DNA from: Firm-04 sp045627405
GTDB taxonomy: Bacteria > Bacillota > Clostridia > Oscillospirales > Ruminococcaceae
DNA length: 36,955 bases
Direction of reading: 5' to 3'
Assembly: GCA_045627405.1 (NCBI GenBank)
Contig: JAZQNP010000043.1
Location: 1-36,955, forward strand
How positions within the stretch are numbered: the stretch's first letter is position 1; the number at the start of each line of letters is the position of its first letter. The notes under the pieces were generated by a model. It had not been told where the DNA came from, searched no databases, and was given only the letters and a program-made list of their open reading frames with translations. Positions 32,171 to 36,955 of the stretch are shown here, piece by piece. The translations under genes and the position numbers were made by a program.

Positions 32171-32627
32171 TATTCCGGAGCTTTGCCGCCTGCGCCTTGC
32201 TTATCTCACAGAGGATCTCGGGGAAATGACACCCGGTATGCGCACACAGATTTCACAGCAGCTCCCGCTTTATTTTGCTGCGCATCTCGGGCGCGACTGC
32301 TTTGTCAATGCCGCTGCACTTCCGGACGGCACACTTGCAGGAAATGTCATTCTCTGCTGTACGGAAAAGCCCGCCAACCCGTTTTTTCCAAGCGGGAAAA
32401 GCGGAACGGTCCTCGGCGTGTACACTGTGCCGCAGTACCGCGGCTGCGGAATTGCGACAAAGCTCATGCAAATGCTGATTGCCGATGCAAGGGCGCAGCA
32501 GCTTGACCGCATTGTCCTCGGTGCAACCAAAATGGGCAGACCTGTCTATGAAAAACTCGGCTTCGTTCCCCAACACTCTGCATACACGGACATGGTGCTG
32601 ACACTGCACGACGCTTCTTCTCTTTGA
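32127..32627 (+). CDS. GNAT-family N-acetyltransferase
   Basis: A 166-residue GNAT acetyltransferase that moves an acetyl group from acetyl-CoA to an unknown amine. The acetyl-CoA loop is VYTVPQYRGCGIATKLM, followed by VLGATKMGRPVYEKLGFVPQ. AAGGAG precedes the ATG at 32127, which lies 44 bases inside the end of comFC in another frame. The longer upstream frame is a shadow of comFC. Confidence 0.92.
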   Translation: MTTDTLTFRAADTADIPELCRLRLAYLTEDLGEMTPGMRTQISQQLPLYFAAHLGRDCFVNAAALPDGTLAGNVILCCTEKPANPFFPSGKSGTVLGVYTVPQYRGCGIATKLMQMLIADARAQQLDRIVLGATKMGRPVYEKLGFVPQHSAYTDMVLTLHDASSL

Positions 32628-32678
32628 GACCGGCTCCTTCCACAAGCCGCAAGATACCGCGAAAGGAATGGAAATCAC

Positions 32679-33692
32679 ATGGATATTGGCATTGATCTCG
32701 GAACGGCAAATATTATCATCACTAAAAACAACAAGGGCGTTGTCCTCAATGAGCCGTCGGTCATCGCATTCAACAAACGCACCGAACGCGTCACCGCCGT
32801 CGGCACGGAAGCCGCCAAAATGGAGGGCAGAGCCCCCTCTCATATCGCGGTCGTGCATCCCCTGCAAGACGGCGTCATCTCCGATGACATTCTCACGCAG
32901 GCACTCATCCGCGAGTTCATTTTCGCGACTGCCGGACATCCGGTCGTCAAGCCGCGCATCATCATCTGTGTGCCGTCGCTCATCACGGAAGTCGAAAAAC
33001 GCGCCATCCTCGACGCGGCGCAGAGTACGGGTTCCCGCAGAGTTCATCTCATCCAGGAGCCGCTTGCTGCACTCATCGGCGCGGACATTCCCATCAACAA
33101 GCCCGTCGGCAACATGGTCGTTGACATCGGCGGCGGCACCACCGACGTTGCGGTTGTCTCCATGAACGGCATTGTCACCGCACGCTCTGTCAAGGTCGCA
33201 GGAAACCGCTTCGATCAGTCCGTCATCCGATATGTCCAGAATAAATATCAGATTCTGCTCGGTGCGAAAACTGCCGAACAAATCAAAAAATCGCTCTGCA
33301 ATCTCTATGATCCGGCAGATGATGTCATGCAGTCCGTCAAGGGCAGATCCATTCCGCGCGGATTGCCCGAACAGTGTGACCTCAGTGAGGTGGAGCTGTT
33401 TGAGGCACTCGAAGACGACATCACCGCAATCGTGGAAATGATCCGCAGAACGCTCGAAGAAACACCGCCGGAGCTTGTCGGTGATATTTGCGCAAACGGC
33501 ATTCTCCTGACCGGCGGCGGCGCACTGCTCGGCGGACTGGAACCCTATCTCTCCCGTCAGCTCGGCGTCAAGTGCCGCAAGGCAGATGATCCGCTCACCT
33601 GCGTCGCACGCGGCACCGCAGCCGCATTCAAACGCAAGGATGTTCTGCTCGACGGCTTTGAGCGCATGGACGGCTATCAGCAGGAACGGTAA
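32679..33692 (+). CDS. MreB-family rod-shape determining protein
   Basis: A 337-residue bacterial actin. MDIGIDLGTANIIITKNNKGVVLNEPSVIAF is the phosphate 1 region, VVDIGGGTTDVAVVS phosphate 2 and ILLTGGGALLGGLEPYLS the adenosine motif; EVEKRAILDAAQ and RVHLIQEPLAA are typical of MreB/Mbl. It should form membrane filaments that organise lateral wall synthesis. AAAGGAAT lies upstream. mreC, mreD and rodA are not adjacent, so it may be an mbl/mreBH-type paralogue. Position after recD2-comFC is unusual. Confidence 0.94.
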   Translation: MDIGIDLGTANIIITKNNKGVVLNEPSVIAFNKRTERVTAVGTEAAKMEGRAPSHIAVVHPLQDGVISDDILTQALIREFIFATAGHPVVKPRIIICVPSLITEVEKRAILDAAQSTGSRRVHLIQEPLAALIGADIPINKPVGNMVVDIGGGTTDVAVVSMNGIVTARSVKVAGNRFDQSVIRYVQNKYQILLGAKTAEQIKKSLCNLYDPADDVMQSVKGRSIPRGLPEQCDLSEVELFEALEDDITAIVEMIRRTLEETPPELVGDICANGILLTGGGALLGGLEPYLSRQLGVKCRKADDPLTCVARGTAAAFKRKDVLLDGFERMDGYQQER

Positions 33693-33720
33693 TACATCCT
33701 TACGCCTTTGGAGGAACTCC

Positions 33721-34677
33721 ATGAAAAACAGCATCCGACTGACCGAAGCACGCCCTGTATTCACCCGCATCAGACAGGAACCGAAACAGCGCGTCATCAA
33801 AAGCACCGTCCTCAATCTGCTGATCTTTCTCTCATTTGAAATCATCAACCAGATGACGCAGGCTGTCATCTTGAATATTGCGATGATCCCCGCGCTCATA
33901 AGAGCATATCGGGAAACCGGCACTGCGGAAATCGACCTCAGCTCGGCAGGCTCGCTTCTGCTCATGCTTTTTCTGACTGCTGTCTGCATCGCGCTGTGCT
34001 TTGTCTACTGCCTTGCCATCGAACACAGAAGCATCCGCTCGATGGGGCTCACGCGAAAAAAAGCCCTCTCCGATTATCTCATCGGCGCAGGCGTCGGCAT
34101 TCTGATGATGAGTGCGGCGGTCCTGATTTCATGGGCAGGCGGCGGGCTGTCATTCAGCGGAACCGAAACCCGCATCCCGTTCGGCTATATGCTCGCGTTT
34201 CTCTGTGCCTGGATGATTCAGGGATTCAGCGAGGAACTGAACTTCCGCGGCTACTTTATGATGACAGTCGGCACGCATCACAGTCCGCTTGCCGCCGTCG
34301 GCATCAGCTCTGTGCTCTTTTCAGCCGCTCATCTGTTCAATGACGGCATCTCGTTCTTTGCAGTCTGCAATCTCACGCTGTTCGGACTCTTTGCCGCTCT
34401 GTACTTTCTCCGCACAGACAGCATCTTCGGCGTCGCTGCACTCCACTCCATGTGGAACGCGGCACAGGGCAATCTCTTCGGGCTGAACGTGTCCGGCATC
34501 GAGATTCCTGCCACGATCTTCCGCTTCGTGCAAAATGACGGGCATACATGGCTCAACGGCGGCGCATTCGGTCCCGAAGGCGGCGCGGCAGTCACACTCG
34601 TTCTCGCAGTCGGCATCGCGGCGGTTTTCTTCCTGCCGCAAAGAACGGTTGACAAATACAGTGCAGGTGTGTTATAA
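33721..34677 (+). CDS. CPBP-family intramembrane metalloprotease
   Basis: A 318-residue membrane protein of the CPBP (CAAX protease and bacteriocin-processing, Abi) family, with about seven hydrophobic segments. Motif 1 is SEELNFRGYFM (Glu171, Glu172, Arg176), motif 2 includes His204 in HLFNDG, and motif 3 has His242 in HSMWNAAQG. These are the zinc and catalytic residues of the family. TTTGGAGG before the ATG decides the start. Bacterial members process peptides, bacteriocins or signalling proteins; the target here is unknown. Its stop codon overlaps the -10 of the next promoter. Confidence 0.9.
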   Translation: MKNSIRLTEARPVFTRIRQEPKQRVIKSTVLNLLIFLSFEIINQMTQAVILNIAMIPALIRAYRETGTAEIDLSSAGSLLLMLFLTAVCIALCFVYCLAIEHRSIRSMGLTRKKALSDYLIGAGVGILMMSAAVLISWAGGGLSFSGTETRIPFGYMLAFLCAWMIQGFSEELNFRGYFMMTVGTHHSPLAAVGISSVLFSAAHLFNDGISFFAVCNLTLFGLFAALYFLRTDSIFGVAALHSMWNAAQGNLFGLNVSGIEIPATIFRFVQNDGHTWLNGGAFGPEGGAAVTLVLAVGIAAVFFLPQRTVDKYSAGVL

Positions 34678-34678
34678 T
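34649..34678 (+). promoter_or_regulatory. Promoter of the zinc-ribbon-ispD-ispF unit
   Basis: A perfect TTGACA (34649-34654) and a perfect TATAAT (34673-34678) are 18 bp apart with TGT before the -10. It lies inside the 3' end of the CPBP gene; the -10 includes its TAA stop. Confidence 0.87.
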
Positions 34679-34736
34679 GTAAAAAAGTGTGCATCTGCGC
34701 AAGCTGTATGCACCCAAAAAGGAGGATTCTTACACT

Positions 34737-35348
34737 ATGCCAATGGAATTTATTGATAAGATTACAGCTTCCGTCTCCAAGACGGTCAAGCAGGCTTCCG
34801 ACAGTGCGAAGATTCTCGCGGATAAAAACCGCGTGCGCAAAGAAATCGCATCGGTCGAAAATGAACTCCGCAACCGCTACCGTACCGTCGGTGAACAGTT
34901 CTATGCCGAAAATGCCGCTTCTCCGGCTCCGGAATATGCGGAAGTCTTCGGTGAAATCGCTGCCTTGCAGGCGGATCTCGCCGCCATGCAGCATGAGCTG
35001 GAAATTCTGACCGGTTCGCTGACATGCAAATTCTGCGGCAGAACCTTTGGCACAGATGCCAGCTTCTGTCCTTACTGCGGTGAGCCGGTTCCCGTTGAGC
35101 CGTCCCCCGCAGAGGCGACTGCTGTCGGTGCAAAGACCTGCGAAGTCTGCGGCGCAGCACTCGCTGCGGATGCGGTGTTCTGCGCAGTCTGCGGTCATGC
35201 CGTCCCGAAGGACGAGCCGGCTTCCGACGCCGATGCAAATGCAAATGATGCGCCCGCACAGAACATCTGCCCCAACTGCGGCACCCCGTTGCAGGATGAC
35301 GCCATGTTCTGCGGCGTCTGCGGCACAAAAGCCCCCGGCATCGACTGA
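34737..35348 (+). CDS. Protein with three zinc ribbons
   Basis: A 203-residue protein. The N-terminal ~95 residues are a charged coiled-coil-like helix (FIDKITASVSKTVKQASDSAKILADKNRVRKEIASVENELRNRYR...). Three short zinc ribbons follow: CKFCG...CPYCG, CEVCG...CAVCG and CPNCG...CGVCG, separated by acidic linkers. No membrane segment. Such zinc-ribbon proteins are common in Clostridia and mostly uncharacterised. AAGGAGG lies 11 bases before the ATG at 34737; a second in-frame ATG two codons on is possible. It is cotranscribed with ispD and ispF. Confidence 0.88.
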   Translation: MPMEFIDKITASVSKTVKQASDSAKILADKNRVRKEIASVENELRNRYRTVGEQFYAENAASPAPEYAEVFGEIAALQADLAAMQHELEILTGSLTCKFCGRTFGTDASFCPYCGEPVPVEPSPAEATAVGAKTCEVCGAALAADAVFCAVCGHAVPKDEPASDADANANDAPAQNICPNCGTPLQDDAMFCGVCGTKAPGID

Positions 35349-35352
35349 TTTT

Positions 35353-36069
35353 ATGAAACAGGCGGATACGGCTGCCATTCTGGTCTGCGCGGGAAACGCA
35401 ACCAGAATGGGCGGCATACATAAGATCCTGCATCCGCTCGGCAATACAACGGTTCTTCATCAGGTGCTCCGCAGCTTTTGCCAATGCGAAAGCATCGCGG
35501 AGCTTCTTGTTATCTGCCGGGAACAGGATACAGACGAATTCCGGCGCGCGCTCTCGGAGATCGAATATCTCCTCAGCCGCCCTGTCACCGTCATTGCCGG
35601 CGGTGCTACGCGGCAGCAAAGCGTCAGAAACGGATTCCTCGCACTGCGCTCCGATGCAAAATATGTTGCGATTCATGACGGCGCACGCCCGCTCGTGCTG
35701 CCGGAAGACATTGAACATGTCATCGGAGACGCCAGAAAAACCGGCGCAGCTACACTCGGCGCACCGGTCAAGGACACGATCAAAGTCGTTCAGAACGGCA
35801 TCATTACAAATACGCCGCAGCGCGATCAGCTCTGGCTCACGCAAACACCGCAGGTCTTTTCACGGCAGCTCTATGCGGATGCGCTCAGACAGGCTGATGC
35901 CGACAAAAAGGACTATACCGATGACTGTCAGCTGATCGAGGCTCTCGGTGTCCGTGTCACGATGACTGCTGGCTCATATTCCAATATCAAGCTGACAACA
36001 CCGGAGGATTTTGTGATCGCAGAGGCTTTGCTTGACAGCATGCTGTGCGATCGGAAAGGAGAGGCGTAA
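35353..36069 (+). CDS. ispD: 2-C-methyl-D-erythritol 4-phosphate cytidylyltransferase
   Basis: Third enzyme of the MEP isoprenoid pathway, coupling MEP to CTP. It is 238 residues. The N-terminal nucleotide-binding loop reads AAILVCAGNATRMGGIHKIL, a variant of the usual AAGxGxRMGxxxPKQ with His in place of Pro before the Lys. VAIHDGARPLV, APVKDTIK, TQTPQVF and NIKLTTPEDFVIAEALL are clear family motifs. No Shine-Dalgarno is visible before the ATG, only four bases past the zinc-ribbon stop, so translation is probably coupled. It is followed after one base by ispF. Confidence 0.95.
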   Translation: MKQADTAAILVCAGNATRMGGIHKILHPLGNTTVLHQVLRSFCQCESIAELLVICREQDTDEFRRALSEIEYLLSRPVTVIAGGATRQQSVRNGFLALRSDAKYVAIHDGARPLVLPEDIEHVIGDARKTGAATLGAPVKDTIKVVQNGIITNTPQRDQLWLTQTPQVFSRQLYADALRQADADKKDYTDDCQLIEALGVRVTMTAGSYSNIKLTTPEDFVIAEALLDSMLCDRKGEA

Positions 36070-36070
36070 C

Positions 36071-36598
36071 ATGGCACATATCCGAATCGGACACGGCTAT
36101 GACGTGCATCAGCTCACAGAAGGCAGAAGGCTCATCATCGGCGGCGTGGATATTCCGCATTCGCTCGGTCTGCTCGGTCATTCCGACGCCGATGTACTGA
36201 CCCATGCGGTCATGGATGCGATGCTCGGCGCACTCGCACTCGGTGACATCGGTCAGCATTTCCCCGATTCCGATCCGCGCTATTCCGGCGCGGACAGCCT
36301 GGTTCTGCTCCGCTATGTCAACAGCCTGATTCAAAAACAGGGCTGGCAGCTCGGAAATCTCGATGCAACTGTCCTGGCGCAAAGACCCAAGCTGGCTCCG
36401 TTTATTGAGCAGATGCGAAAGAATTTCTGCGCCGTCATCGGCTGCTCTATGAACCAAATCAGCATCAAGGCAACAACCGAAGAAAAACTCGGCTTTACCG
36501 GTCAGGAACTCGGCATCGCCGCGCACTGCGTCATCCTGCTCGAAGAAATCCCAAGCCCCCTGCTCCGTAAACCGGTCGGCCGCGTGATCCCTCTGTGA
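36071..36598 (+). CDS. ispF: 2-C-methyl-D-erythritol 2,4-cyclodiphosphate synthase
   Basis: Fifth enzyme of the MEP pathway, cyclising CDP-ME-2-phosphate with loss of CMP; it works as a zinc-bound trimer. RIGHGYDVHQL gives the zinc ligands Asp and His. GLLGHSDADVLTHAVMDAMLGA, DIGQHFPDSDPRYSGADS and ATTEEKLGFTGQELGIAAHCVILL are family signatures. At 175 residues it is slightly longer than the usual ~160 because of a C-terminal tail. GGAGAGG precedes the ATG. ispE is absent here. Confidence 0.97.
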   Translation: MAHIRIGHGYDVHQLTEGRRLIIGGVDIPHSLGLLGHSDADVLTHAVMDAMLGALALGDIGQHFPDSDPRYSGADSLVLLRYVNSLIQKQGWQLGNLDATVLAQRPKLAPFIEQMRKNFCAVIGCSMNQISIKATTEEKLGFTGQELGIAAHCVILLEEIPSPLLRKPVGRVIPL

Positions 36599-36641
36599 TT
36601 ATTTGTAAATCAGAGCTTACCTGCATCATTGAGAGATGTTT

Positions 36642-36694
36642 TGAGGGCTCTCACGCTCCGCGGTTGCGTTTGCGATGCAAACATCAAGCCCTCA
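36642..36694. repeat. Palindromic repeat element downstream of ispF
   Basis: TGAGGGCT (36642-36649) pairs with AGCCCTCA (36687-36694) around an inner GTTTGC-GAT-GCAAAC hairpin. It shares the GTTTGC-N3-GCAAAC core and the adjoining GAGGGCT/AGAGGGC-like arm with the region at 36920-36955, so both look like members of one dispersed repeat family. There is no T-run. Confidence 0.65.
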
Positions 36695-36753
36695 GACTCC
36701 CCTATATAAAAATCCCCGTCCCCATAAGTGCGGCACTGATATAGAAGTTTTAA

Positions 36754-36800
36754 GCCATAGTATTTCTGATGCAAGGTCAGAAGTACTATGGCGTTTTTTT
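36754..36800 (+). terminator. Strong hairpin with T-run
   Basis: GCCATAGTA...TACTATGGC with an inner TCTGA/TCAGA stem is followed by GTTTTTTTG. Outer GCACTG (36733) and CAGTGC (36803) extend the symmetry. It probably terminates readthrough from ispF. Confidence 0.85.
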
Positions 36801-36827
36801 GCCAGTGCAGCGATGTCGTGCTATAAT
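36799..36827 (+). promoter_or_regulatory. Promoter reading out of the window
   Basis: TTGCCA (36799-36804) and a perfect TATAAT (36822-36827) are 17 bp apart with TGC before the -10. No gene start follows within the window; the next 120 bases are palindromic. Confidence 0.7.
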
Positions 36828-36877
36828 TTTTACTAACATAAATCGGAATTTGGCGGCGAACGCGCAATCATAGGGAG

Positions 36878-36955
36878 GTCCGGAGGGACCGCTGTCCCTC
36901 CGGCAGGTGTCCAGAGGGCAGAGCCCTCTGCTCGCGCACGTTTGCTTTGCAAACT
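36878..36955. repeat. GC-rich multi-hairpin repeat, cut by the window end
   Basis: Three consecutive perfect palindromes: CCGGAGGGAC-CGCT-GTCCCTCCGG, CAGAGGGC-AGA-GCCCTCTG and GTTTGC-TTT-GCAAAC. This is the look of a dispersed REP/BIME-like element or a structured RNA. It lies 50 bases downstream of the promoter at 36799-36827. Confidence 0.7.

Noticed and set aside
36610..36867. 85-residue minus-strand frame downstream of ispF
   Set aside because: It runs through a terminator hairpin, a palindromic repeat and a promoter, and has no recognisable protein character.

Overview
The window reads as chromosomal DNA of a Gram-positive anaerobe of the Ruminococcus type (Clostridia, Oscillospiraceae). 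The main evidence is two secreted proteins that end in type I dockerins behind long threonine linkers, which is cellulosome architecture. They sit with Firmicutes-type housekeeping genes (darA-holB-ricT, mazG/rqcP, comFC, recD2, a Spo0A-family regulator) and consensus sigma-A promoters with AGGAGG ribosome sites. A cellulosomal Ruminococcus such as R. flavefaciens or R. champanellensis is an inference from gene content; I could run no database comparison. No rRNA, tRNA, CRISPR array, prophage or insertion sequence was seen.

Layout. 1-3590 (+): an ABC-2 type exporter (ATPase cut by the window edge, plus two permeases). 3669-9701 (-): a secreted transglutaminase-like dockerin protein, a Spo0A-family regulator with a degenerate receiver domain and 0A-like boxes at its own promoter, a small lipoprotein, an M15 D,D-carboxypeptidase lipoprotein and a SpoVB/MurJ-type flippase. 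9856-12972 (+): an unknown protein and trpS, then mazG-hupB-rqcP. 13082-14638 (-): a Wzz-like two-TM coiled-coil protein. 15022-15909 (+): an unknown helical protein whose leader carries five 15-bp tandem repeats. 15969-19870 (+): the darA-holB-ricT-gpsA operon. 19909-22092 (-): a dockerin-bearing GH5 beta-mannanase.

22339-27514 (-): one apparent seven-gene operon from a single promoter to a single terminator: trmB, a small membrane protein, a methyltransferase, pyrC, a basic Pro/Arg-rich protein, an Lrp/AsnC regulator and an aminotransferase. 27567-34677 (+): an AIM24-family gene, then recD2-alkD-like-comFC-GNAT-mreB-CPBP with several ATGA overlaps. 34649-36598 (+): a zinc-ribbon protein with ispD and ispF of the MEP isoprenoid pathway. 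36599-36955: palindromic GC-rich repeats, a strong terminator and a promoter reading out of the window.

The genes are mostly housekeeping: translation, replication, envelope, isoprenoid, pyrimidine and c-di-AMP signalling. Plant-fibre degradation is the specialist layer. The most unusual elements are the pseudo-receiver Spo0A paralogue with its tandem 0A-like boxes, the cysteine-protease-like dockerin protein, the repeat array in a 5' leader, and the palindromic repeats at the right edge.
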